A DNA stretch of 64,000 nt from Dyadobacter beijingensis DSM 21582 (lineage in GTDB: Bacteria > Bacteroidota > Bacteroidia > Cytophagales > Spirosomataceae): positions 176,922-240,921 of the forward strand of contig NZ_KB907792.1 in NCBI RefSeq assembly GCF_000382205.1, written 5' to 3'. Shown in pieces: positions 53,443 through 63,290 of the stretch (the first letter of the stretch is position 1; each line of letters opens with the position of its first letter). The notes beneath the pieces were generated by a model. It was not told the DNA's origin. It made no database searches and saw nothing but the letters and a program-made list of their open reading frames with translations. Made by a program: the position numbers and the translations under genes.

Positions 53443-54348
53443 CTAAGAAAGCACTTCGCGAATCTTCGTCCATTTTATTTCCGGGTAGCGAGCATTATCC
53501 AGCGGTTCCAATTTGGGCAAGCCGCTGAGCATATTGTGCAAATACTGCATGCCCTGCCACGGCGGAAACACCTTGTTCCTGGCTGGTGCAATGGTGCGCA
53601 TAATGCGGATCATGGTTTCCAGGAACCCCAGCCCGCCGACCCTGAATAGCCCGAATTCTTTCCCAAGTGCCTGGCTGGCAGCCCGCTGCACGTCCCGGAT
53701 CGTAGCCACTTCGCCGGCAATGCGCAAAAACCGGGGCGCCTGACTGTCCATAGCGGCGGCGGCGGTGAATGCGGCGGTGTTGGCTATTGTGGTGAAATCC
53801 ATCGGCTGGTCGGCATCGCCCCAGTAAATGACACGGTTCAGCGAGGACAATACCAGCGGCGCCTCACCTTTGAGCAGGTCGGTAAACATGCCGTTCAGCA
53901 CCGACGTGGTATGGATAGGGGTATGGTCGATGACACTGGAAAATTCGCGCCGGAAATCGAGGTTGCGGTTGGAGCCATCGGGCAGGAGCGTATAGTCAAT
54001 GCAATAATCCGAAGGGATAAACCGCGGTACACCGGCATTCAGGGCGGCTTTCAGGAGGTCCGACTGCATATCCACGATCACATCCCGCAGTCCCGACAAC
54101 GCCGAAACGACGCAATGTGTATCCCGGAGAGCTTCGGTAAGCGTGACAGTGTTCTTGTAATCGACCGGAATCACGACGGCACCGGCTTTTTCCAGCGGTT
54201 CAGTTTTCGTCAGCGGCGTGTCCTTTCGCACGAGCGCCTTCACGTGCGCGTGGCGCGCGAGGAGTTCTTTGATGATCAATGTACCGAGGTGCCCCGTCGC
54301 CCCGGCCACTACAATGGTTTGGTATGTAAAGTGTTGTTGTCCAATCAT
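53443..54348 (-). CDS. NmrA-like NAD(P)-binding protein
   Basis: A 301-residue Rossmann-fold protein. The N-terminal TIVVAGATGHLGTLIIKELL is the dinucleotide-binding loop, followed by VKALVRKDTPL and VVSALSGLRDVIVDMQ. It belongs to the NmrA/isoflavone-reductase-like atypical SDR group. It could be an oxidoreductase or an NAD(P) sensor. The ATG at 54348 starts the Rossmann fold. It converges with the hydrolase gene. Confidence 0.88.
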   Translation of the reverse strand: MIGQQHFTYQTIVVAGATGHLGTLIIKELLARHAHVKALVRKDTPLTKTEPLEKAGAVVIPVDYKNTVTLTEALRDTHCVVSALSGLRDVIVDMQSDLLKAALNAGVPRFIPSDYCIDYTLLPDGSNRNLDFRREFSSVIDHTPIHTTSVLNGMFTDLLKGEAPLVLSSLNRVIYWGDADQPMDFTTIANTAAFTAAAAMDSQAPRFLRIAGEVATIRDVQRAASQALGKEFGLFRVGGLGFLETMIRIMRTIAPARNKVFPPWQGMQYLHNMLSGLPKLEPLDNARYPEIKWTKIREVLS

Positions 54349-54624
54349 TTGGTGCCAGCTTCTGCTGATTTGGTTAGGTATGTGCTTGCATGGGCTGGTT
54401 AAAGAATTATGCCAAATGAAAAAGAGAGGCGCGAAGGCATCCCTGTGCTCAAAGAACCAGGCTAACGCGAGTCCAAGTACGTATTCAACAACCAACAGAA
54501 ATCCCAATTCAAGACCTGTTTTTAACAATTAGTCACATCAAAAAAGCAGCATATACAATGCAAAGTGGCTGGCTAACGGTTTGAAAATGAATTTTGCGGC
54601 ATCAAAATCTATTCAAATCAAGCC

Positions 54625-55082
54625 ATGAAACAGTCATTACTATCTTTTCTCTTTATCTGTTCCACACTTTTTTGCGCCTGTACCGATCCTGAGCAGGAAA
54701 CCGGGCCCGAAGGCACCAATGGGAAGTCGGGCTACCTCGTTGGAAAGGTCACCGACCAGCGCGGCAACGGTGTGGCAGGCGCCACCGTTTTCACGGAAAA
54801 TACCGTTTTCAAAGGCCGCGGCGCTGAGGTTACGTCGAAAAACGACGGCAGTTATCAAATGGCCGTTGCCGCCGGTCTGGGACAATGGACCGTGGATGCG
54901 TACACGCTGGTCCCATCGGCCGCTACCGCGTGGCGGCGACTTACAAGCCGACCGGCGACCGCCTGCGCGTGGGCGATGCCTGGGATGGCGACGATTATGA
55001 CGATAGCGTGACGATGGAGTTCAAAGGTACGGAGGCGTCGTACCGGGCTAACCAGATGGGCCTCGCATTCACCGACCGGTAA
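54625..55082 (+). pseudogene. frameshifted carboxypeptidase-regulatory-like lipoprotein
   Basis: The first frame (54625 to about 54905) encodes a signal with a lipobox (STLFCAC), then LVGKVTDQRGNGVAGATVF and SKNDGSYQMAVAAGLGQWTV, a peptidase-regulatory-like (CarboxypepD_reg) domain. After about residue 93 the frame turns into unlike sequence (SAATAWRRLTSRPATACAW). The neighbouring frame then carries sensible sequence, GRYRVAATYKPTGDRLRVGD up to the stop at 55082. A loss of one base near 54905-54915 explains this. It could be a real frameshift or a sequencing error. Confidence 0.65.
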
Positions 55083-55084
55083 AG

Positions 55085-55579
55085 TCAGAGATCCAGAATG
55101 TAATCATGCCGCACTTCGTCGCCCTCGGGTACTTCGCGGAAAAATCGGAAGTGCTGCTTCGTGAGTACATTTATAGATGCCTGATTTTCAGGAGATACCA
55201 GCGCTACGAGTGATTCTACTTTCCCGCAAGCACGGGCGTAGGCGACGAGCCGGCGCGTGATTTCGGAAGCATAGCCGAGGCCCCAGAATTCAGGCAGCAA
55301 TGCATAGCCGATTTCGGTGAATTCATCCTCGAAAGGGACGATCTTGCCCAAGCCCACGTACGAATCACTGGCTTGTTCGTACACAGCCACAAATCCCATA
55401 TCGCTCTGCCGGCAGTCGGCCCGGAGCGCTACTTCAAATCTGCGGTGCGCACCTTCCAGATCGAGGCCGGTGCCGCTGATGTAGAGCATCACATCCCGCT
55501 GGGAAACAAGCCGGAAGTAATCTTCGAAATGGTCGGGAGTGAATTTTTCGTAGCGTAAACGTTCTGAATAAAATTGCAT
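55085..55579 (-). CDS. GNAT N-acetyltransferase, RimJ/RimL type
   Basis: A 164-residue acetyltransferase. YEKFTPDHFEDYFRLVSQ at the N-terminus, YVGLGKIVPFEDEFTEIGYA, and LLPEFWGLGYASEITRRLV (acetyl-CoA loop) with ASINVLTKQHFRFFRE show the GNAT_3 pattern. It acetylates an amine or a protein N-terminus. The substrate is unknown. It ends 3 bases from the frameshifted lipoprotein gene. Confidence 0.9.
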   Translation of the reverse strand: MQFYSERLRYEKFTPDHFEDYFRLVSQRDVMLYISGTGLDLEGAHRRFEVALRADCRQSDMGFVAVYEQASDSYVGLGKIVPFEDEFTEIGYALLPEFWGLGYASEITRRLVAYARACGKVESLVALVSPENQASINVLTKQHFRFFREVPEGDEVRHDYILDL

Positions 55580-55836
55580 TATGAAGTGTAAAATGGGCTT
55601 TTGAACTGTTTTTCATAGCATAGTTGCCAGTTCCGGTGCGAATGGGCAACCCTGTCACTCGTTTTAACAAAAAGTTGACAAAAAGAATTTGCGGAAGTGA
55701 CCGATTTCCTTTAAATGAAGCTTCCAGGCCGACGCTAACCAAATGTATAGCGGCATTTGGCGCACAGTAGCGGGTTTGTTTTTGTTAGTTCAATGATGCC
55801 GAAGATGGTATCCGCAACTTGAAAAGGAGACGAATC

Positions 55837-56718
55837 ATGGAAAATCAACGCATAGTCCGAGAAATAACGAGTATTAAAACCCCGCCTGCCGAACCCGGTT
55901 TTCTCGGTCCGGACCACACCGCCCGGGCCGTGATTTACAAGGAGTTCGAACAAAGTGACCCGTTCATTTTGCTCATGGACGATTTTCTCGATAAAAAAGA
56001 CGACGCCCCGGTGGGTGGGCCCCATCCGCACGCGGGCTTTGAAACCGTTTCGCTGCTGCTCGAAGGCGCGATCGGCGACGAGGGCCATATGATGCAAAAG
56101 GGGGATTTTCAGATGATGACCGCCGGCAGCGGCATTGTGCATACAGACACGATCGAAGGAAAATCACGCATGCGCCTGCTGCAAATGTGGCTCAACCTAC
56201 CCAAAGCCGACCGCTGGACTGCTCCCAGGGTGCAGGATCTTACTTTTGAAAATGCTCCGAAATCGGATCGGAACGGCGTGACGACCGTTTTGTACAGTGG
56301 ATCATTTGCGGGATTACGTTCGCCGGTGAAGAACCATGTGCCGCTGATCATCGCGGACATCCGGTTGCAGGCGGGCGCGAAGTTGAGCGAGTCGCTGCCA
56401 GCTTCCTACAATGCATTCTTATATGTGATTAACGGAAACGTTGCGGTAGGAGATAAAGGAAATGTTTTGAATATCAATCAGATAGGTTGGTTGAGTAAAG
56501 GCGGTGCCAATGCCGGTAGTGATCTGGTACTCGAAGCCGGCAGCGAAGGCGCGCGGGTAATATTGTACGCCGGTGAGCCGCAAAACGATCCGATCATATC
56601 CTACGGGCCATTTATTGCCGATCGTCAGGAGGAAATCAGAGACCTTTACAGTGATTTCCGCCACGGGAAAATGCGGCACGTTTCGACTTTGCAGGAAGGG
56701 CAGCGGTTCCTTTATTAA
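55837..56718 (+). CDS. pirin-family protein
   Basis: A 293-residue double-cupin protein. GGPHPHAGFETVSLLLEGAI and the HTDTIEGKSRMRLLQMW region carry the metal His and Glu residues of bacterial pirins. The C-terminal cupin lies around ADIRLQAGAKLSESLP. Pirins can have quercetinase activity or bind regulators. AAGGAGACG before the ATG at 55837 is an unusually good ribosome-binding-like match for this window. Confidence 0.92.
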   Translation: MENQRIVREITSIKTPPAEPGFLGPDHTARAVIYKEFEQSDPFILLMDDFLDKKDDAPVGGPHPHAGFETVSLLLEGAIGDEGHMMQKGDFQMMTAGSGIVHTDTIEGKSRMRLLQMWLNLPKADRWTAPRVQDLTFENAPKSDRNGVTTVLYSGSFAGLRSPVKNHVPLIIADIRLQAGAKLSESLPASYNAFLYVINGNVAVGDKGNVLNINQIGWLSKGGANAGSDLVLEAGSEGARVILYAGEPQNDPIISYGPFIADRQEEIRDLYSDFRHGKMRHVSTLQEGQRFLY

Positions 56719-56794
56719 TGTAATATCCGCTTAAATGCGCTTTAACGGGCGGTCAATCTTTCTTAATTTGGGGCCAGATTAAACCTGACCTGAA

Positions 56795-57835
56795 ATGAAG
56801 AAAAGCAGATTGACCGCCTTTTTGTTTGCCTGCCTGCTCGCGCCGGCCGTTACATTCGCACAGTCGCCATTGAAAGGCTCCGTGGAGCGCATCAAAGTAC
56901 ACGGCAAATCACTGGAAGGCAACCTCGAAGGCAATCCGACCGATCCCGACGTGTCCGTATATCTGCCTCCGAGCTACAAAAAGGAGTCGAAGCGCCGCTA
57001 CCCTGTCGTGTATTTGCTGCATGGATTTACGGACACCGACGCGCAATGGTATGGGTTTGTGAAGCACTGGATCAATTTTCCGTTGATTGCCGATAAGGTT
57101 TTTACGTCGGGCCAGGCGCGGGAAATGATCATTGTGACGCCGAATGCACTCACGCGCAGCGGCGGCAGCTATTATTCCAATTCGATCACGGCCGGAAACT
57201 GGGAGGATTTTGTTTCCAAAGAACTGGTAGCTTACGTCGATCAGCATTATCGCACGATCGCAAAAGCGGGCAGCCGCGGCCTGGCCGGGCATTCGATGGG
57301 CGGTTATGGAACAATCCGCATTGGTGAACGGCACCCGGAGGTATTTTCGAGCATTTATTTGCTGAGCCCGTGCTGCCTGGCACCTGGTAACCCGCGGTCG
57401 GCAGAATCGATTGCCAAAATCGAAGCGGTAAAGACGCCGGAGGATATCGCGAAGGCGGATTTCATGACGAAAGCCGCGCTCGCCTACGCGGCGGCATGGT
57501 CGCCCAATCCGAAGCGGCCGCCATTCTACACCGATGCCATCGTTGAAAACGGCAAGGTAAATCCTGTTGCGGAGCTAAAATGGAACGCCAATATGCCGCT
57601 GAACAGTATCGATCAGTATATCAATAACTTAAAGCAAATGAAAGGTATCGCCTTCGACGCCGGCGACCGCGATCAGCCCATTGCCGCCAACATCAAAACA
57701 CTCCATGAGCTACTCGATAACTATCAGATTTCGCATACGTATGAAGAGTACGCGGGCGACCATATCAATAAAATCGGTGAGCGCATTGAGACAAAAATGC
57801 TGCCGTTTTTTTCCAAACATCTGATAGCCAAATGA
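56795..57835 (+). CDS. secreted esterase (esterase D/XynZ type)
   Basis: A 346-residue exported alpha/beta hydrolase. A signal peptide (LFACLLAPAVTFAQS) precedes PDVSVYLPPSYKKESKRRYP, VVYLLHGFTDTDAQW, and GLAGHSMGGYGTIRIGERH (nucleophile Ser). A His is visible in YEEYAGDHINKIGERI. This is the putative esterase family that includes feruloyl esterases and trehalose-ester transferases. The substrate is unknown. Confidence 0.88.
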   Translation: MKKSRLTAFLFACLLAPAVTFAQSPLKGSVERIKVHGKSLEGNLEGNPTDPDVSVYLPPSYKKESKRRYPVVYLLHGFTDTDAQWYGFVKHWINFPLIADKVFTSGQAREMIIVTPNALTRSGGSYYSNSITAGNWEDFVSKELVAYVDQHYRTIAKAGSRGLAGHSMGGYGTIRIGERHPEVFSSIYLLSPCCLAPGNPRSAESIAKIEAVKTPEDIAKADFMTKAALAYAAAWSPNPKRPPFYTDAIVENGKVNPVAELKWNANMPLNSIDQYINNLKQMKGIAFDAGDRDQPIAANIKTLHELLDNYQISHTYEEYAGDHINKIGERIETKMLPFFSKHLIAK

Positions 57836-57848
57836 ACGCACGGACGCG

Positions 57849-58349
57849 TTAACTGATGGTTGAAGGTGTATTTTCCAACGCTTTGGCGAATCCATTCAGG
57901 TCGTCGGGAGAGACGAGGATTGTCTTGCCGTCGGTCATTTTGATCAATATAAGCTGGTCGCGGCGGGTGACATACCAGGTCATTTTGCCTAATGCGGTAT
58001 TGTAAAACTTCCCGAAATATCCCCAAAATGCCCCCACACCGAATGTGCGGATCGTGTATTTAAGGCTTTCTTTATCAATAACCCTGGTCGACTCGAAGCG
58101 TCGCGGGTATACGACATTACTTATTGGCCGGTGGATAATTAGCTCATCGTCCGTGAGCGTGTAACCGGTTGGGCGGTAAATGTAGGCGGCCCAATACACG
58201 GCAGATAGAATACCCACGGAAAAGTACGCTCCGATCCGCGCATCGCCGGAGAATGTGAGTAATTCGAAAATGCCGATTCCGGCGAAAAGGGCCGTGATTG
58301 CAATCGTGATGATTTGCGTGCTTTTGTCGAGTGAAGCGCTGTATTTCAT
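57849..58349 (-). CDS. PH-like-domain membrane protein
   Basis: A 166-residue protein with two N-terminal membrane helices (IITIAITALFAGIGIFELL, IGAYFSVGILSAVYWAAYIY). A bacterial PH-like beta domain follows (GYTLTDDELIIHRPIS, LKYTIRTFGVGAFWGYFG, QLILIKMTDGKTILVSPDD). The family is often annotated PH domain-containing protein. The function is unknown. The ATG at 58349 is chosen because the upstream codons lack a coding look. Confidence 0.8.
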   Translation of the reverse strand: MKYSASLDKSTQIITIAITALFAGIGIFELLTFSGDARIGAYFSVGILSAVYWAAYIYRPTGYTLTDDELIIHRPISNVVYPRRFESTRVIDKESLKYTIRTFGVGAFWGYFGKFYNTALGKMTWYVTRRDQLILIKMTDGKTILVSPDDLNGFAKALENTPSTIS

Positions 58350-58485
58350 GGCGGTTATCGGGAGGTTGCTGACGCCTAAATATAACCAATCCGGGTGGTA
58401 AAATCTCGTTTTTAGCGAGCATGGGGGGAACAGGCATTGCATTTGAGGGGTTGTTGCTTTGGGTTACCATTAAATGCTTAACACA

Positions 58486-59436
58486 ATGAAAAAAGTAACG
58501 TTAGGAAAAACGGGGTTGGAGATCGCGCCCATCAACCTCGGTGGCAATGTTTTTGGATGGACGCTCAATGAATCCGAATCGTTCGCGATCCTGGATGCAT
58601 TCGCCGACGCAGGATTCAACTTTATCGATACTGCCGACACCTATTCCTGGTGGGTGGACGGCAATCAGGGCGGTGAATCCGAGGCTATTATCGGCAACTG
58701 GCTGGCCAGGCGCGGCAGCCGCGACCAGTTTGTGATCGCAACCAAGGTAGGTTCACAAAACCGCGAGCACCCGATCGACATCAGCAAGAATTATATTCTC
58801 AAAACGGTCGAAGAATCGTTGAAGCGCCTCCGCACGGACTACATTGATTTGTACTACACCCATTTCGACGACGAAAAAATTCCGGTCGAAGAGACGCTTT
58901 CGGCGTACGAGCAGCTGCTCAAAGAGGGCAAAATCCGCCACATCGGCGCCTCGAACCTGAGCCCTGCCCGGCTAAAAGCATCACTGGAAGCCTCTTCGAC
59001 AAGCAGCCTGCCTGCCTATGAAGTGCTGCAACCGCATTATAATCTCATCCACCGCGCTACATTCGAGCAGGAATACGCACCGCTGGCCGGGCAATACGGA
59101 TTGGCGGTGCTGCCATACTTCGCATTGGCCGCCGGTTTTCTCACGGGTAAATACCGCTCCGAGGCCGATCTGGACAAAAGTCAGCGAGGCGGCGGCATGA
59201 AGGACCTGCTTACGCCTCAAAACCTGAAAATCCTCGCCGCCCTCGACAAAGTAGCTGGCAAGCACGACACCGTTCCTGCGACGATCGCCCTGGCCTGGCT
59301 CCTGCACAAGCCGCACATCGCCGCCCCGATCGCCAGCGCAACAAGCCAAAAGCAGCTGGAAACGCTCTTCAAAGCAACAGAAATTCAGTTGGATCTGAAC
59401 GATCTGTCATTGCTGGACGAGGTAAGCGCTGCATAA
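58486..59436 (+). CDS. aldo/keto reductase
   Basis: A 316-residue NADPH-dependent AKR. The catalytic tetrad is visible: Asp in FIDTADTYSWW, Tyr in the same block, Lys in VIATKVGSQN and His in DLYYTHFDDEK. The NADP-binding end is ASATSQKQLETLFKA. It groups with the YajO/Tas-like bacterial AKRs. The ATG at 58486 is preferred; the one at 58474 adds four residues. A terminator follows. Confidence 0.93.
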   Translation: MKKVTLGKTGLEIAPINLGGNVFGWTLNESESFAILDAFADAGFNFIDTADTYSWWVDGNQGGESEAIIGNWLARRGSRDQFVIATKVGSQNREHPIDISKNYILKTVEESLKRLRTDYIDLYYTHFDDEKIPVEETLSAYEQLLKEGKIRHIGASNLSPARLKASLEASSTSSLPAYEVLQPHYNLIHRATFEQEYAPLAGQYGLAVLPYFALAAGFLTGKYRSEADLDKSQRGGGMKDLLTPQNLKILAALDKVAGKHDTVPATIALAWLLHKPHIAAPIASATSQKQLETLFKATEIQLDLNDLSLLDEVSAA

Positions 59437-59463
59437 CCGAGATCTGGCATTCAGGTCTTGACA

Positions 59464-59500
59464 GGAGGGAGCTCGCCATTGCGGTAGGCTCCCTCTCTTT
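59464..59500 (+). terminator. intrinsic terminator of the aldo/keto reductase gene
   Basis: GAGGGAGC and GCTCCCTC form an 8-bp stem with a 15-base loop, then TCTTT. It lies 28 bases after the stop. Confidence 0.7.
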
Positions 59501-59567
59501 ATCACCCTCCTTGTTTTTACTGCACAGTCACATCTGTCGCATGGTGTGCTTCTTGCAAGATTCGCTT

Positions 59568-60050
59568 CTACTGAACCACAAGCTTCTCAACCGCGCTGGC
59601 ATTCCCCGAATACGCCTTCAAAATATAGATGCCCTGTTCGAGAGACCCGATATCCAGCGGCTGTTCCACCGATTCCAGCTTCGTGGAATGCAATGCGTTA
59701 CCGCTTTTATCGAAAATCTGTACTGCTACCGGATATTTCCATTGGCCTTTGAATTGGAGATTTACCTGTTTGGAAGCGGGATTGGGAAATACTGAAAATG
59801 AATGGCCCGTCGCGTCGGCCGTCTGCCGCTTTTTTGCGGAGTAAGTGAATGCGATTACTTTTCCTTTCAACGCCGGTTTGTCCAGGTCAATAGCCGTCAC
59901 GTCCTGACCGGCTCTGTTTTTTACCAACAGCATCGACCCATTTCGAACGAAATCGAATTCCTGTTTTACTGGTTGCAGGTCCTGTGCGAAAAGACTGGCC
60001 GAGAAGAATGTAAAACCGAAAGTGAACAGTAGTTTAAGGTTCCCTATCAT
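59568..60050 (-). CDS. small secreted protein with T9SS sorting tail
   Basis: A 160-residue protein. The signal (LLFTFGFTFFSASLFAQ) is followed by about 55 residues of unknown mature sequence. The last ~80 residues match a type A Por-secretion sorting domain: FSVFPNPASKQVNLQF, VAVQIFDKSGNAL and LEQGIYILKAYSG. The tail sends the protein across the outer membrane through the type IX system. The rest is too short to name. It lies downstream of the metallopeptidase gene on the same strand. Confidence 0.85.
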   Translation of the reverse strand: MIGNLKLLFTFGFTFFSASLFAQDLQPVKQEFDFVRNGSMLLVKNRAGQDVTAIDLDKPALKGKVIAFTYSAKKRQTADATGHSFSVFPNPASKQVNLQFKGQWKYPVAVQIFDKSGNALHSTKLESVEQPLDIGSLEQGIYILKAYSGNASAVEKLVVQ

Positions 60051-60078
60051 CGTGTACGTATTTGATTGTGAGGTGAAT

Positions 60079-63000
60079 TTATTTGATATCCAGAATAATA
60101 TCCGCGAACTGAAAGCCTACCTGCCACTCATTAAAAGAAGACGCCGGATTGGCAAAATCAACCGTGATGACGTGGTTGGTAACGACCGGCACACCATTCA
60201 ACGACACCGAAAAGCGCGGCTGATCGAAGGGGTAATAAAGCAGCGGATCGAATATGTTCTGCATTGTTAACCGAAGCTTGTACTTACCCTGCGGCTTATT
60301 ATCACCAACCATGATCACGCCGGAATTTTCAGAATCTACGTCGAGCTGCGTTACCTGATTACCATTCGGATCGACGAGAGCCAGAACGTTACCATCGGGA
60401 TCTATCATTTGAATGCCGAGTACATAGTTGGACGTTCCGAATGCGGGAGGAAATGACGCCGCGTCCGGATCGTTACGGAACGCACTTAAATTGATGTTAA
60501 AGTTGACCATTTTGGGTGGCTGCGGCTGATTGGCACCGCCGGAGCCAACTGCATTGAAAAACGTTTTTGGTAAAAATAACGCGGGGCATGACGACGAATT
60601 CCTTACCGTCACAGTATAGCTCTTGCCATTGATAAGTGTGCCTGCGGGCACAAGCATGGAATGGCTCGTGGTAGGCTTGTCTTTAAATCCGGGTATCGCA
60701 ACAGCCCCATCGTTGATCGTAACCAAGTACTGACTACCGGCCGCAAATGATTCGCTTCGGAACCATTCGATCTTGAAATCTTTGGTCGGATCGACTTTGC
60801 CTAAGTCGCCGGGAAAGAAGACGGCGGGATGATCTGCGCAAACGGGAAAATCGAAAGGCTGTGATTCTCCCGTTTTAGCTCCGAGCGAATTGACCGCGAC
60901 GACGGTTGCCCGAACACTTTTGTCGCTGAAGATCAAAGGGTCCTGGACGAAGAGGTTTAATGTTTTTCCATTCGTTGCCAGGTTGGAAGCCTGGTTGGAC
61001 GGCTTTTTTGTAAGACGCAGCTCAAAATGGTCTACCGTATTCATATTAAGCGTCCCGCTTCCCCATTCGAAAACGTTGCCGGCGAAACCCTTGAATGGGA
61101 TACTGGTGCCGTTCAGCGGCTGCTTCATAACAGCTAATGCCGCCGTTTCATTTATTTTAATGCGCCAGGTATTGCTGCATGAGCCAGACGTCTGCCCGTT
61201 TTTAGGCAATACTTGCACAAAGAGATCGGTAAGGTTAGCCATGGGCGGAAACAGCATTGTCGTACTGGCCAAATTTCCCGGCACGGTCGTAGACCAGACG
61301 ATATTACTGAAAGCATTATCTGTTGCCACCTGTACAACAAAATTGGTGGCACCGGCAACCGGATCCCAATTGACCTGTCGACCCAAAGTCCCGACCTGAA
61401 ATGGAGGGTCGTTTAATTTTTGGGTTTTGGCCTGGGTTACGGCTGTCGTGGGTACGACAGCTTTTATAGTGAGCGAGTTAGACCATTTTCCGTGATTGTT
61501 TTTTAGTTTGAGCAAATCCAATCTTTCGGCTCGGACGCGTGCGTAATAGGTCTGGCCTATTGTAAGGTCGGTGCCTATCTCGCCGGTTTCCATGTAGTTC
61601 CCTGTATGTGGTGCGATGCCGTCGTAGATGAGCGTGTTAAATGATGGATCGTCAGACACCTGCAATCGGTAGCGTTCTGCGTCGCTCATCGATTTCCATG
61701 TTAATTTGCCTTTCCAGGCCTTTACGGTAGTTGATGTTGCTGCGGGCCAAAACTGAACTTGTTGATCGTCAAGCCAAAATACGTGGGTCGGCCCGAACTT
61801 TTGGTAAAGGGCGCAAAGGGGATTCAGCCCTTTACAAAAATTAGGTCCGGCTTTACTTATTTTGGCACGGAAATAAACCTTTGTACCTGGGCGATAATAG
61901 CCAGTAGCAGTCGCAGTTTGTACAAGATTTTGATTAGGACCGATAACAGTGCTGAAATTCGTTAGCTTAACCGTTTGCGGATTCGTGAAATTCAGGCTGG
62001 TATCCATTTGCGCCTCCCATTCTTCAATCAAATTATTGTTTTGCCAGGTTAAATGAACCTTGGTAGTGGGCCATGGATCCACAAAACTTGATCCGTTGGT
62101 TGGCGAGACAGAAAAATAGGGAAGATTATTGTCGCAAACTCCCACGGCACACCAGGCATTCCTGACAGCGAGGTATTCGGTTGAATTCAATCCGTACAGT
62201 TGCTCTGCCGAGGTGAGCGTCATGGCCTTGAACGCAGGGTAATCGCTATATGCTTTAAGCTGCGGTAGCGTCTCCCAGAGAATGCTTATCCACTTTTCGG
62301 TGCCTATCCCCGTCAGATTTGAATAGGCGTAACCGAGGTCGTTATAAGCGGAACCCTGAAAGCCATTGCTAAGCAGATAACTCCATTTGTGGATTACACC
62401 GGCATTTGGGTGGGGATTAAAGCCTGCGTGACACTCATTTTTATAGTTTTCTCCATTGTAGGTGTCAGGGAAGAGATACGCTTTCGGATCGCTCATGTAG
62501 GCGTTCGCATTTTGCCATTCACTGAATTCCCAGTCAAAATTTTGGGGCAGTATTTGCCTTACGCGATTGCGGATGTATACGCCGAAGACGTCTGCGACAC
62601 CCTCTTCTATGCCATTCGACTCGCTACATGGATCAGGGTTGTAACCGGTCATTCCCCGTTTGTATCGCAAAATCGCATGTGTAAACTCATGTGCGACACT
62701 CTCGACCGAATTTGAGAACGGTTTCGGTCCATTGACGTCTTTGACAAATACAAAGTTATCTATAGTGCCTTGTGTTATGTATGCACCAATTCCGGCGCTT
62801 ATAAGTGGATATTTCTGAGTATCGCCCATTATAAAGTAGACAGGGGCAACGCCAATGCCATCTAAACCCTTCCATCCAAAACGCACGTCGAATGCTTTCA
62901 TGACACTCTGGACAGCATATAAAGACTGTGAGGCTTCGGCGCTGGAAAATGGACTGCCATTGTCATTATATACATTGTCGTATGGGAATTTATCCAGGAA

Positions 63001-63255
63001 TTCAATGAAACCAGCCTGAACATTTGATACGAGGTTGATCTGAGGAAATCCATTTTCCGCCAAGGTTCCTAACTGGTAGATTTTATTATTACCTGGCGCT
63101 GGCTCCGGATATTCGACTACACGCACCGTACGCAGGCCATCGTACAGGGTCATGACGTTGCGGTCGACATTTTTCTGCTGCGCGACGGAAGCCAGATCTT
63201 TCAAAAGAAAAAGCAGAATAATTACGATCCTGCAAATTGGGTAATGGTTAATCAT
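60079..63255 (-). CDS. secreted M4 (thermolysin-like) metallopeptidase with C-terminal extension
   Basis: A 1058-residue exported protease. After a signal (about residues 1-25) the M4 domain starts at once. The zinc motif is VAHEFTHAILRYKRG (His189, Glu190, His193), the third ligand is Glu218 in NGIEEGVADVFG, and the downstream His is in NPHPNAGVIHKWSYLLSNG. No FTP propeptide is visible, which is unusual for this family. Then come several beta-type modules and a C-terminal domain from about residue 820 (PTKDFKIEWFRSESF to VGFQFADIILDIK) that recurs in the next gene upstream. It has no typical T9SS PNP tail. Confidence 0.9.
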   Translation of the reverse strand: MINHYPICRIVIILLFLLKDLASVAQQKNVDRNVMTLYDGLRTVRVVEYPEPAPGNNKIYQLGTLAENGFPQINLVSNVQAGFIEFLDKFPYDNVYNDNGSPFSSAEASQSLYAVQSVMKAFDVRFGWKGLDGIGVAPVYFIMGDTQKYPLISAGIGAYITQGTIDNFVFVKDVNGPKPFSNSVESVAHEFTHAILRYKRGMTGYNPDPCSESNGIEEGVADVFGVYIRNRVRQILPQNFDWEFSEWQNANAYMSDPKAYLFPDTYNGENYKNECHAGFNPHPNAGVIHKWSYLLSNGFQGSAYNDLGYAYSNLTGIGTEKWISILWETLPQLKAYSDYPAFKAMTLTSAEQLYGLNSTEYLAVRNAWCAVGVCDNNLPYFSVSPTNGSSFVDPWPTTKVHLTWQNNNLIEEWEAQMDTSLNFTNPQTVKLTNFSTVIGPNQNLVQTATATGYYRPGTKVYFRAKISKAGPNFCKGLNPLCALYQKFGPTHVFWLDDQQVQFWPAATSTTVKAWKGKLTWKSMSDAERYRLQVSDDPSFNTLIYDGIAPHTGNYMETGEIGTDLTIGQTYYARVRAERLDLLKLKNNHGKWSNSLTIKAVVPTTAVTQAKTQKLNDPPFQVGTLGRQVNWDPVAGATNFVVQVATDNAFSNIVWSTTVPGNLASTTMLFPPMANLTDLFVQVLPKNGQTSGSCSNTWRIKINETAALAVMKQPLNGTSIPFKGFAGNVFEWGSGTLNMNTVDHFELRLTKKPSNQASNLATNGKTLNLFVQDPLIFSDKSVRATVVAVNSLGAKTGESQPFDFPVCADHPAVFFPGDLGKVDPTKDFKIEWFRSESFAAGSQYLVTINDGAVAIPGFKDKPTTSHSMLVPAGTLINGKSYTVTVRNSSSCPALFLPKTFFNAVGSGGANQPQPPKMVNFNINLSAFRNDPDAASFPPAFGTSNYVLGIQMIDPDGNVLALVDPNGNQVTQLDVDSENSGVIMVGDNKPQGKYKLRLTMQNIFDPLLYYPFDQPRFSVSLNGVPVVTNHVITVDFANPASSFNEWQVGFQFADIILDIK

Positions 63256-63290
63256 ATAGGCGTGTGTTTAAGTTGATTTTTCGAATGTAC

